Assembly (NCBI GenBank): GCA_002292185.1
Contig: DBBL01000197.1
Location: forward strand, 1,730-7,222
Direction: 5' to 3'
Origin: Akkermansiaceae bacterium UBA985
GTDB lineage: Bacteria; Verrucomicrobiota; Verrucomicrobiia; Verrucomicrobiales; Akkermansiaceae
DNA length: 5,493 nt
In this document: piece by piece, positions 1 through 5,493 of the stretch
Position numbering within the stretch: the first letter of the stretch is position 1
How the letters are laid out: each line of letters starts with the position of its first letter
Position numbers and translations under genes: made by a program
The notes under the pieces: generated by a model
Databases searched by the model: none
Told to the model about the DNA's origin: nothing
The model's input: only the letters and a program-made list of their open reading frames with translations

Positions 1-300
1 GATGGGGGTAAATTTGTCACCAAACCCTATGTCTGTGGATCAAACTACATTCGCAAAATGTCAGATTATCCCAAGGGAGACTGGTGTGATATCTGGGATG
101 GATTGTTCTGGGACTTTATTGACTCTAATCGCGACTTCTACAAAAAACAACCGAGGCTCGGAATGATGACCATGCAGCTCGATAAGATGGCGCCTGAGAA
201 GCTACAAGCTCACAGAGATAATGCTGCGGCTTATCGTGAAAAGATCCATTCGGGATGGCAGTCTGAGTCGACGGATGAAGCAACTGAACTGCCACTCTGA
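1..300 (+). CDS. Cryptochrome/photolyase-related protein (DPRP family), C-terminal fragment
   Basis: The frame is open from the first base, so this is the last 99 residues of a gene that begins before the window. It matches my memory of the end of the FAD-binding domain of DPRP / iron-sulfur bacterial cryptochrome-photolyase proteins: a GGKFVTKPY segment, then GSNYIRKMSDY (residues 13-23), then WDGLFWDFID and NRDFYKKQPRLGMM. Characterised members are flavoproteins, some acting as (6-4) photolyases. In the Agrobacterium PhrB type, the region after MSDY carries a CxxC pair and a third Cys, which ligate a [4Fe-4S] cluster. Here the segment is shortened to YPKGDWCD, keeping one cysteine (residue 29) and lacking the CxxC pair. 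The cluster may therefore be absent, as I recall for a related clade. Cys12 is the only other cysteine. The short acidic tail after about residue 85 is probably disordered. The downstream CIA30 gene follows after 15 bp on the same strand, so the two are probably cotranscribed. Whether it repairs DNA or only senses light cannot be told from this fragment. Confidence 0.85.
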   Translation, partial: DGGKFVTKPYVCGSNYIRKMSDYPKGDWCDIWDGLFWDFIDSNRDFYKKQPRLGMMTMQLDKMAPEKLQAHRDNAAAYREKIHSGWQSESTDEATELPL

Positions 301-315
301 AAATTGAAAAAGCCC

Positions 316-915
316 ATGAAGATCAAATACCGCTCCTTTATTTCCATTCTGATATTATCTTCCGCTACGGCATTGATCGCTCAAGAAGAGAAGCCGCCAC
401 AGAGCAAAGAAAAAACAACGAACATGCTCATCGATTTTACGGACAAAAAGGCAGGCCATCAAATGAATGTCGTTAACGATGGTGTCATGGGAGGGCTTTC
501 TCAAGGGATCATCGAAATGACGCAGAACGACAGCTTGCTTTTCAAGGGGAATATCTCGCTGCAAAACAACGGGGGTTTTTCTTCGTTTAGAATCGCAGGC
601 AAGCTCTGGGATCTCAGTGCATGGAAGGGGGTCGAGATTCTCGTGAAAGGAGACGGAAGGACGTATGGCTTGCGAGCAACTACGGATGAAACATTTCTCC
701 GCTCCTCTGTTTCCTTTACTGCGGATTTTAAGACGGTGAAGGACGAATGGGTTAAGCTGCAGATTCCCTTTTCGAAGATGAAGGCGAGCTGGCGTGGTAG
801 GAAACTCGATCGCAACTTCGACCCTGCCCAAATCAAGGGGCTCGGCATCATTCTGGCTGACAAGCAGGCAGGAAAGTTTGCCTTAGAGATTAAATCTATT
901 TCTGCGTGGAAATAG
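316..915 (+). CDS. Exported CIA30-family protein
   Basis: This 199-residue protein starts with a typical signal peptide: MKIKYR, a hydrophobic stretch (about residues 8-22) and a likely signal peptidase I site near LIA|QEE. It should therefore be exported. There is no lipobox cysteine. After a short polar linker (23-36), residues 37-199 form one CIA30 domain, named for the mitochondrial complex I assembly factor NDUFAF1. Supporting motifs are VNDGVMGGLSQG (53-64), FKGNISLQNNGGFSSFR (76-92), the VEILVKGDGRTYGLR strand (106-120), IPF (150-152) and the closing GLGIILADKQAGKFALEIKSI (175-195). The fold is a carbohydrate-binding-like beta sandwich. Bacterial members have no settled function, and an export signal argues against a direct copy of the mitochondrial role. 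The ATG at 316 is preferred because it gives a clean signal peptide. A TTG at 304 would add four residues, and neither start has a clear Shine-Dalgarno sequence. The gene sits 15 bp behind the photolyase-like gene. Confidence 0.85.
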   Translation: MKIKYRSFISILILSSATALIAQEEKPPQSKEKTTNMLIDFTDKKAGHQMNVVNDGVMGGLSQGIIEMTQNDSLLFKGNISLQNNGGFSSFRIAGKLWDLSAWKGVEILVKGDGRTYGLRATTDETFLRSSVSFTADFKTVKDEWVKLQIPFSKMKASWRGRKLDRNFDPAQIKGLGIILADKQAGKFALEIKSISAWK

Positions 916-929
916 AGATCGGCTGGTAT

Positions 930-1619
930 CTAGAAGGTGCGGACATCGCCCATGCCGCCGTCAGCGTGGATGATCTGACCGGTGATGAATTTAGATTCAT
1001 CGGATACAAGGAACTGAGCTAATGCAGCAATGTCATCAGCTTCCCCGATTGTCTTGAGAGGATGGCGGTCAGCCGAAGCCTGACGTTTGGCATCACTGTT
1101 AATGAGGTTCTCAGCAAGTGGCGTATCGGTCAGAGATGGAGCAATTGCGTTGACACGAATTGATGGAGAAAGCTCGGCAGCAAGGGAGCGGGTCAGTCCT
1201 TCAATCGCACCCTTGGCCATGGCGATGGAGGCGTGAAATGGCAAGCCAGTCTGAACAGCTACGGTGGAAAAAAGCACCACGGAGGCCGCAGGTGATTTTT
1301 TGAGCGCGGGTAGGCATTGTTGAATGACTTGAGCGGCTCCGAGGGCATTGAGTTTAAACTCTGTGAGCATGTCCTCTTCGCTCAGGCGGTGAAAAGGTTT
1401 TAGCGTGATAGACCCTGGCGCATAAACGATGCCGTCGAGTTGATCGGGGAGGTTGAGCGCAGTGGGGTTCGCGGCATCGAAGATCTGATGCTGCGCGCCA
1501 TTGCAATGACTGCTGGCAGTGCGGCTGGCGGTGAGTGTTTGGATGCCGCTGCTTTGAAGTCTGTCTGCCAGGCATTTTGATATGCCATGTGATCCGCCGA
1601 TGATGAGAACTGTTTTCAT
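930..1619 (-). CDS. Atypical short-chain dehydrogenase/reductase (SDR)
   Basis: At 229 residues this has the normal length of a classical SDR and the full Rossmann layout. The N-terminal strand and glycine motif read VLIIGGSHGIS (4-14), a variant of TGxxxGIG in which the last Gly is Ser14. Next come YAPG (66-69) in the place of NNAG, Asn91 in the alpha-4 position, Lys136 of the YxxxK site, RVNAIAPSLTDTP (155-167) and the C-terminal GQIIHADGGM (214-223). The catalytic pair is altered. Alignment by eye puts Thr119 where the Ser should be and Ile132 where the Tyr should be (SIAMAK instead of YxxxK). NAD(P) binding is likely, but normal Tyr-dependent oxidoreduction is doubtful. I recall similar Ile/Val-containing SDRs in other bacteria, so this is probably a subfamily trait and not decay. 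The gene is the last in the leftward TetR-kinase-SDR unit, 48 bp after the kinase, and its stop codon is 14 bp from that of the convergent CIA30 gene. No substrate can be named. Confidence 0.85.
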   Translation of the reverse strand: MKTVLIIGGSHGISKCLADRLQSSGIQTLTASRTASSHCNGAQHQIFDAANPTALNLPDQLDGIVYAPGSITLKPFHRLSEEDMLTEFKLNALGAAQVIQQCLPALKKSPAASVVLFSTVAVQTGLPFHASIAMAKGAIEGLTRSLAAELSPSIRVNAIAPSLTDTPLAENLINSDAKRQASADRHPLKTIGEADDIAALAQFLVSDESKFITGQIIHADGGMGDVRTF

Positions 1620-1667
1620 AAGGTTGAATGGGTGTGCTAAGTAGCTTTAAAGTTTCTGAGGATTATC

Positions 1668-2984
1668 TTAAGCCTGCTTTGTCGCTGAATAGTCGGGTAA
1701 TGTGGTCGTAATAGTAGCATTGAGGCTGCCTACGAGGTGATACAAACCAAAGTAAGTGCGGTTAAGATAAAGAGCATGAGCATTACCGCGTGACGTGCTC
1801 AGCTTGGTGAGCTCTTGGTCGAGGCGTGCGTCTTCACCTAACTGGGCGAGCTCATCGAAATAGCTTCGATCACTAAAGTCGAAGGTGCCATGCTTGAAGG
1901 GACGTGAGAGCAGCTCAACGGAATCCCTGAACAGATCAGCTAGCTTGTCTTGCTCATGGGGTTTGTCAGTATCGAGTAACAAGCCGATCTTACATAGGGC
2001 GTTACGAAATGTGCTTTCATCGTTGAGCACATCAGGATCCATTAGGGCGAAGTAGTCTTTGTAAAAATCATCTTCGAGAGACTTTGTGCAGCCAAAATCG
2101 AGCACCCAGAGCTCGTCGTCATGAATCTTGAAGTTTCCAGGGTGTGGGTCAGCATGAAACAAACGCAGCTCGTGAATCTGATGGTGGTAGAAATCCCACA
2201 AGGCCTGAGCGAGTTTTTGCTTCAGCTCCTGAGGGGCATCAGATTCAGCAAAGGTATCAAGCTGCACACCATGAATCCACTCCATGGTAAGGATGCGTTT
2301 GCTGCTGAGGTCTGGAAAGTATTCAGGGAAACGGGTGTGGGCGAGGTGCTTGGACTTGGCTGCGAGATCTTGGGATCGCTCAAGCTCAAGGTGGTAGTCG
2401 GTCTCTTCAAGCAGGCGTTCCTCGACTTCCTTCATGTATGGCTCGATCGCCTTGGAGTCTAACTGGAAGATCCTAGTGGCGAGGGGTTTGACGATCGCGA
2501 GATCAGATTTGAGACTGTCCGCTACACCTGGATACTGAATTTTGACCGCGTATTTTTCTCCCTTGATTTCAGCCTGGTGAACCTGGCCAATGGAAGCTCC
2601 GGAGGCAGCCTTGGTGGTGAAGTGATCAAAGATCTCAGTGGGTCGTTTGCCCAGCTCCTTCATAAAGGTGTTGACCACCAATGGGTAGGTGAGGGGAGGG
2701 GCGTTGTATTGCGCTTGGGCAAATTGATCAGCGTATTGGTCGGGCACCATGTTGCGATCCATGCTCAGCATCTGTGCGAGCTTCAGCGGGCCTCCCTTAA
2801 GCTTGCTGAAGGTGTCATAAGTCTGGCGTGCCGTGACTTCATGAAAGGCCGTCTTGTCATCGTTGCCGGTGATGGTTTTCCTCGCTTTATATTTGAGGTA
2901 ATTCACTCCAACTTGAATACCAGTTTGTGCAAGCTTGCTGGCACGCCCAATTTTATTTTTTGGGATTTTGGTCTGCTCTTTCAT
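1668..2984 (-). CDS. ABC1/AarF/UbiB-family atypical protein kinase
   Basis: This 438-residue protein is a complete ABC1-family kinase-like protein (the UbiB / ADCK / Coq8 group). Family motifs in order are: the KxGQ-region motif as LKLAQMLSMD (67-76), with Ala in the usual Gly place; an alanine-rich loop AASGASIGQVH (126-136) replacing the glycine-rich loop; the VAIK-type lysine in YAVKIQYPGV (Lys148); ExD at Glu194-Asp196; the catalytic HADPHPGN (277-284); and metal-binding DFG (296-298). A helical C-terminus follows, with RTYFGLYHLVGSLNA near the end. No C-terminal membrane helices of the E. coli UbiB type are visible. Characterised members have ATPase activity and support ubiquinone or other isoprenoid-lipid metabolism. 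The substrate here is unknown. The ATG at 2984 is taken as the start. A TTG directly before it, at 2987, is possible, and there is no convincing ribosome binding site. The start lies just after the TetR stop codon (2990-2992), so the two are almost certainly cotranscribed and perhaps translationally coupled. Confidence 0.92.
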   Translation of the reverse strand: MKEQTKIPKNKIGRASKLAQTGIQVGVNYLKYKARKTITGNDDKTAFHEVTARQTYDTFSKLKGGPLKLAQMLSMDRNMVPDQYADQFAQAQYNAPPLTYPLVVNTFMKELGKRPTEIFDHFTTKAASGASIGQVHQAEIKGEKYAVKIQYPGVADSLKSDLAIVKPLATRIFQLDSKAIEPYMKEVEERLLEETDYHLELERSQDLAAKSKHLAHTRFPEYFPDLSSKRILTMEWIHGVQLDTFAESDAPQELKQKLAQALWDFYHHQIHELRLFHADPHPGNFKIHDDELWVLDFGCTKSLEDDFYKDYFALMDPDVLNDESTFRNALCKIGLLLDTDKPHEQDKLADLFRDSVELLSRPFKHGTFDFSDRSYFDELAQLGEDARLDQELTKLSTSRGNAHALYLNRTYFGLYHLVGSLNATITTTLPDYSATKQA

Positions 2985-2989
2985 CAAGC

Positions 2990-3643
2990 TTAGGATCCCG
3001 GAAGGGTGAAGCGACGCATCAGGAACCTGCCAAGATCAAATGCTGAATCCAAGGTGCCCGAGCGGGCCATGTCAGCGCTAAATCGAACACTCTTTTCAAT
3101 CAGAGCATCGGTATCTTGAAACTCAGCAGATTGATCCTTGCGGTGGAATTCGATAATACTGCGGAACTGCTCGAAGAGCAGCTCGGGGTATTTTTCACTG
3201 ACCTTTTTACGGTTCGCGATGGATCCATCCTCGATGCCCTGCTCGATAATCTCCTTGGCAAATTCAACAAAGCGATGCCGCATGGGTTTGAGTGTTTTAC
3301 TGCATCCTGGGCGAGGGAAAAACTCAACCAAACGTGATCTGTTTTTCTGGGAGTGGACAAAAAACGTGAAGAAAAAAGCGAGCATCTTCTGGTCACCTGG
3401 GTAGTTGGCATAGTCCTCATCTTCGTGCAGCACCTTGATGGTCTCCTCTACTAAGCGATCCCAATAACCAGACTCGAGAGCATCAAAACTGGCAGCGTGT
3501 TTATAGAACTCAGCCTCCTCCATGCCGATTTCCTCGGTGAAGGCGTAAACACTACTTGGTCTATGACCTTTGGTGAGCAGCACATGCCAATACTGCTTCT
3601 CGAGCTCTTCCCTTGGGTTCTTTTTTGAAGTCGACTTAGCCAT
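2990..3643 (-). CDS. TetR-family transcriptional regulator
   Basis: This 217-residue, mostly helical protein has a TetR layout. Residues about 12-60 hold a divergent DNA-binding head: a first helix (REELEKQYWHVLL), then the helix-turn-helix PSSVYAFTEEIGMEEAEFYKHAASFDALE, where the FYKHAASFDAL part corresponds to the YYHFGSKEAL signature of the family. Residues about 60-217 form the ligand-binding and dimerisation part, with an aromatic helix AFFFTFFVHSQKNR (89-102) and a helix around FVEFAKEIIEQGIEDGSI (125-142). The ligand cannot be predicted. The ATG start has one of the few good Shine-Dalgarno-like sequences here, AAGGG about six bases upstream. It is the first gene of the leftward unit with the ABC1 kinase and SDR. 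I recall the same kind of TetR protein beside ABC1 kinases in Bacteroidota. A palindrome in its upstream region suggests that it represses itself and possibly the divergent radical SAM gene. Confidence 0.82.
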   Translation of the reverse strand: MAKSTSKKNPREELEKQYWHVLLTKGHRPSSVYAFTEEIGMEEAEFYKHAASFDALESGYWDRLVEETIKVLHEDEDYANYPGDQKMLAFFFTFFVHSQKNRSRLVEFFPRPGCSKTLKPMRHRFVEFAKEIIEQGIEDGSIANRKKVSEKYPELLFEQFRSIIEFHRKDQSAEFQDTDALIEKSVRFSADMARSGTLDSAFDLGRFLMRRFTLPGS

Positions 3644-3659
3644 TGCACCCTTACTTAGA

Positions 3660-3677
3660 ACCGAGTCAGAACTCAGT
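3660..3677. promoter_or_regulatory. Candidate TetR operator (18-bp imperfect palindrome)
   Basis: Seven-base half-sites ACCGAGT (3660-3666) and ACTCAGT (3671-3677) form an inverted repeat around a 4-bp centre, CAGA. Six of seven positions pair, with an unbroken GAGT/ACTC core. Size and symmetry suit a TetR dimer. It lies 17 bp upstream of the TetR start codon and about 60 bp upstream of the radical SAM start, in the only real intergenic space of the window. Binding is inferred from position and symmetry alone. Confidence 0.45.
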
Positions 3678-3693
3678 CAAATGGTAATTGCGT

Positions 3694-3699
3694 TATAAT
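3694..3699 (+). promoter_or_regulatory. Possible -10 box (TATAAT) for the radical SAM gene
   Basis: A perfect TATAAT hexamer lies 38 bp before the ATG at 3738, implying a leader of about 30 nt. The -35 region (around 3670-3676) does not resemble TTGACA and falls inside the palindrome, which would suit a repressed or activator-dependent promoter. The core TTATAA (3693-3698) is symmetric, so a leftward promoter for the TetR gene could share it. A TTGACT at 3680-3675 on the minus strand is an alternative leftward -35 box, but the -10 element it would imply is poor. Confidence 0.35.
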
Positions 3700-3737
3700 C
3701 TGCTTGCTTGAAGTGTTCATTAGATTACCCTGTTCGC

Positions 3738-5060
3738 ATGAATACTCTCAAGAAGCTGGAGATATTGGCGGACGCGGCCAAGTATGATGCCTCCTGTGCC
3801 AGCTCGGGTGCAGCGCGGAAGGATTCCACGGGGGGTAAAGGGGTTGGATCCACTGGTGGAACGGGTATTTGTCACTCCTATGCTCCTGATGGCCGCTGCA
3901 TCTCCTTGCTCAAGGTTTTGCTGACCAATGTCTGCCTGTATGATTGCCACTACTGCATTAACCGCCGCTCCAGTAATGTGCAGAGGGCGAGGTTCACGCC
4001 AGAAGAGGTCGTGGAGCTGACCTTGTCATTTTACAAGAGAAACTATATCGAGGGTTTGTTTCTGAGCTCGGGCATTATACGCAGCGCTGACTACACGATG
4101 GAGCTGGTCATCAGAGTGGCGAAGCTACTGAGGGAGGAGCACCACTTCCGCGGCTACATTCACTTGAAGACGATTCCTGAGGCCTCTCCGGAACTGATTG
4201 CAGAAGCTGGTAAGTATGCGGACCGCCTGAGTATTAATGTCGAGCTTCCCAAGCAAGAAAGCCTCAAGAAACTCGCTCCTGAGAAAAACGTCCAGCGCAC
4301 ACGTGAAGCGATGAGCACCATCAACGCCCGCATCACGGAAACCAAGGCCGATCGTAAAGAACTCAGCAAGCGTAGGTCGACTGCCAAAAAGCCGATCTTT
4401 GCCACCGGCCAAAGTACCCAGATGATTGTCGGTGCAGATGATTCCAATGACGGTGACTTCCTTGCCAGAGCAGGAGACCTCTATGGGAATTTTAAACTCA
4501 ATCGAGTCTATTACTCTGCCTTTAGCCCGATTCCTGAACCCTCAGTGATCCTGCCGCTACAAGCACCGCCGCTGGTGCGTGAACACCGGCTGTATCAAGC
4601 GGATTGGTTGATGCGGTTTTATCACTATGGTGTTGATGAGTTAACCACTGCGGATGCGCCCAACCTCGATCTTGATATTGATCCCAAGCTCTCATGGGCG
4701 CTGCGCAATAGGCATACATTCCCGATTGATATCAACCGTGCGCCCCTGGAGATGCTCTACCGTATTCCTGGACTTGGAGTCAGAAATGCCAAAAGGATCG
4801 TGCGCCTACGGCGTCACCACGGTGTTAGTCTTGAGGACTTGATCAAGCTCAGGGTGAATTTGAAAAAGACCATGCCCTTTATGATTTGTGTTAATCATCA
4901 CCCGGCTCGCTTAGAGCTATCAAGTAGTGATCTGCGCGCCAAGTTTGCGCCGCCGCCGAAGCAGCTAGAGATGGATTTTTCAGCAGCGCCGATCGTTCCA
5001 GCTGCAGAAAAAAACATGGTCAAACAAGCTGGGGTAGAAGCCTTGCATGGCGAATTCTAG
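3738..5060 (+). CDS. Putative DNA modification/repair radical SAM protein
   Basis: This 440-residue protein is full length for the radical SAM family that NCBI/TIGR models call 'putative DNA modification/repair radical SAM protein' (TIGR03916, as I recall). The N-terminus LEILADAAKYDASCASSG (7-24) and GICHSYAPDGRCISLLKVLLTNVC are family hallmarks. The CxxxCxxC cluster motif CLYDCHYC (Cys66, Cys70, Cys73) should bind the [4Fe-4S] cluster that cleaves S-adenosylmethionine. The barrel continues with GLFLSSG (106-112), HLKTIPEAS (142-150), LSINVELP (164-171) and GQSTQMIVGA (224-233). A C-terminal helix-hairpin-helix, RIPGLGVRNAKRIVRLR (342-358), indicates DNA binding. The ATG at 3738 is chosen because family members begin at this point. 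The upstream in-frame TTG at 3708 lies almost on the predicted transcription start. The substrate and reaction are unknown. The next gene starts within or just after its end and encodes the usual partner. The QLEMDF sequence at 409-413 and its flank is discussed under findings. Confidence 0.93.
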   Translation: MNTLKKLEILADAAKYDASCASSGAARKDSTGGKGVGSTGGTGICHSYAPDGRCISLLKVLLTNVCLYDCHYCINRRSSNVQRARFTPEEVVELTLSFYKRNYIEGLFLSSGIIRSADYTMELVIRVAKLLREEHHFRGYIHLKTIPEASPELIAEAGKYADRLSINVELPKQESLKKLAPEKNVQRTREAMSTINARITETKADRKELSKRRSTAKKPIFATGQSTQMIVGADDSNDGDFLARAGDLYGNFKLNRVYYSAFSPIPEPSVILPLQAPPLVREHRLYQADWLMRFYHYGVDELTTADAPNLDLDIDPKLSWALRNRHTFPIDINRAPLEMLYRIPGLGVRNAKRIVRLRRHHGVSLEDLIKLRVNLKKTMPFMICVNHHPARLELSSSDLRAKFAPPPKQLEMDFSAAPIVPAAEKNMVKQAGVEALHGEF

Positions 5061-5076
5061 AGCTCAAAAAGCAAGG

Positions 5077-5493
5077 ATGAAAACCGTATCTATTGAGCCT
5101 CATTTCCAAGCATGGCGTAAAGCTGCTCGCGCTTTGCTGGCGGAGCAGTGTCATCCATCAGATGTCCTCTGGAGTAGCCAAGGCGGAGAAGACAATGGGC
5201 TTTTGTTTGCGGATGAATTACCTGCATGTCCAGCCACAGCGCCACGCTTAAAGGTGCCCAAAACCTTTGTGCGCCTCGCCGAGACTGTATCCGCTCATCG
5301 TTCAGGCAAACAGTGGGCACTGCTCTATGAGATACTCTGGGAGATGACCTGTGGTAATGACCGCCGCATTCTTAGTAACCAAACAGACAGCCGATTGCGT
5401 AGCCTTGAGCGCATGCGTGCCACCGTCAGTAGAGACATTCATAAGATGCGTGCCTTTGTGCGCTTCCGTGAAGTCAAGACTGAGGATGATGCC
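5077..5493 (+). CDS. DUF4130 / UdgX-linked putative DNA repair protein, N-terminal part
   Basis: The frame is open to the end of the window, giving 139 residues of a longer protein. It begins MKTVSIEPHFQAWRKAARALL and contains VPKTFVRLAETVSAHR (60-75), WALLYEILWEMTCGNDRRIL (80-99) and the hallmark RDIHKMRAFVRFREV (119-133). These identify the DUF4130 / TIGR03915-type 'probable DNA metabolism' domain. In known genomes this domain is encoded next to the radical SAM protein found just upstream here. It is often fused to a C-terminal uracil-DNA glycosylase domain of the UdgX type. Whether that domain follows here cannot be seen. The ATG at 5077 matches the usual N-terminus and has AAGG directly in front, too close for a good ribosome binding site. 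An in-frame ATG at 5047 would add ten residues and overlap the radical SAM gene by 14 bp. Either way, cotranscription and probable translational coupling are expected. Confidence 0.88.
   Translation, partial: MKTVSIEPHFQAWRKAARALLAEQCHPSDVLWSSQGGEDNGLLFADELPACPATAPRLKVPKTFVRLAETVSAHRSGKQWALLYEILWEMTCGNDRRILSNQTDSRLRSLERMRATVSRDIHKMRAFVRFREVKTEDDA

Noticed and set aside
355..863. Two long minus-strand open frames opposite the CIA30 gene
   Set aside because: Their translations are rich in Arg, Ser and Cys and show no family motif, while the plus-strand frame has a signal peptide and a full CIA30 domain. They are antisense shadows.
913..934. Possible bidirectional terminator between the CIA30 and SDR stop codons
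   Set aside because: Only a 4-bp AGAT/ATCT stem with an 8-nt loop is visible and there is no T-run, which is too weak to call.
1636..1652. Small inverted repeats GCTA-AG-TAGC and CTTTAAAG in the kinase-SDR gap
   Set aside because: They are short, AT-rich and common by chance. The 48-bp gap on one strand looks like an intra-operon spacer and not a promoter or terminator.
2577..2993. 138-codon plus-strand open frame opposite the 5' part of the ABC1 kinase
   Set aside because: It is the complement of well-conserved kinase motifs, has no recognisable domain and ends at the TetR-kinase junction by chance.
3116..3420. Overlapping open frames in the TetR gene on both strands
   Set aside because: They have no recognisable domain or plausible start context, and the TetR reading frame explains the region.
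3768..3870. Gly/Ser/Thr-rich stretch in the radical SAM N-terminus as a foreign insertion
   Set aside because: I recall a similar variable Gly/Ser-rich segment between the ASCASSG and GICHSY motifs in other family members, so it is likely normal.

Overview
The window looks like a bacterial chromosome segment of roughly 50% GC that is densely coded, with no tRNA, rRNA, CRISPR array or insertion sequence. Gene content and protein flavour suggest a marine-type Verrucomicrobiota or Bacteroidota-like bacterium: a short photolyase-related C-terminus, an atypical SDR, an ABC1 kinase with a KLAQ motif, and starts that mostly lack Shine-Dalgarno sequences. This placement is an inference from remembered relatives, not a search result.

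Left part (1-915, + strand): the C-terminal end of a cryptochrome/photolyase-related protein (DPRP family, related to the iron-sulfur bacterial photolyases) is followed after 15 bp by an exported CIA30-domain protein. Middle part (930-3643, - strand): a compact unit read right to left, made of a TetR-family regulator, an ABC1/AarF/UbiB-type atypical kinase and a short-chain dehydrogenase/reductase (SDR) with altered catalytic residues. The two units converge with only 14 bp between their stop codons. Right part (3738-5493, + strand): a radical SAM protein of the 'putative DNA modification/repair' family with a C-terminal helix-hairpin-helix, followed by the start of a DUF4130 / UdgX-linked DNA metabolism protein that runs off the window.

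The only sizeable regulatory space is the region of about 94 bp between the divergent TetR and radical SAM genes. It holds an 18-bp imperfect palindrome, a good TetR-operator candidate, and a TATAAT box facing the radical SAM gene, so the regulator may control both arms.

As a whole the segment resembles a DNA-damage island. A light-driven repair or sensing flavoprotein sits beside an uncharacterised radical SAM / UDG-linked repair pair. Between them are a redox-type enzyme, an atypical kinase of the family that supports quinone biosynthesis, and an exported CIA30 protein. The individual families are recognisable. What the middle cluster does, and whether it works with the repair genes, is not established by the sequence.
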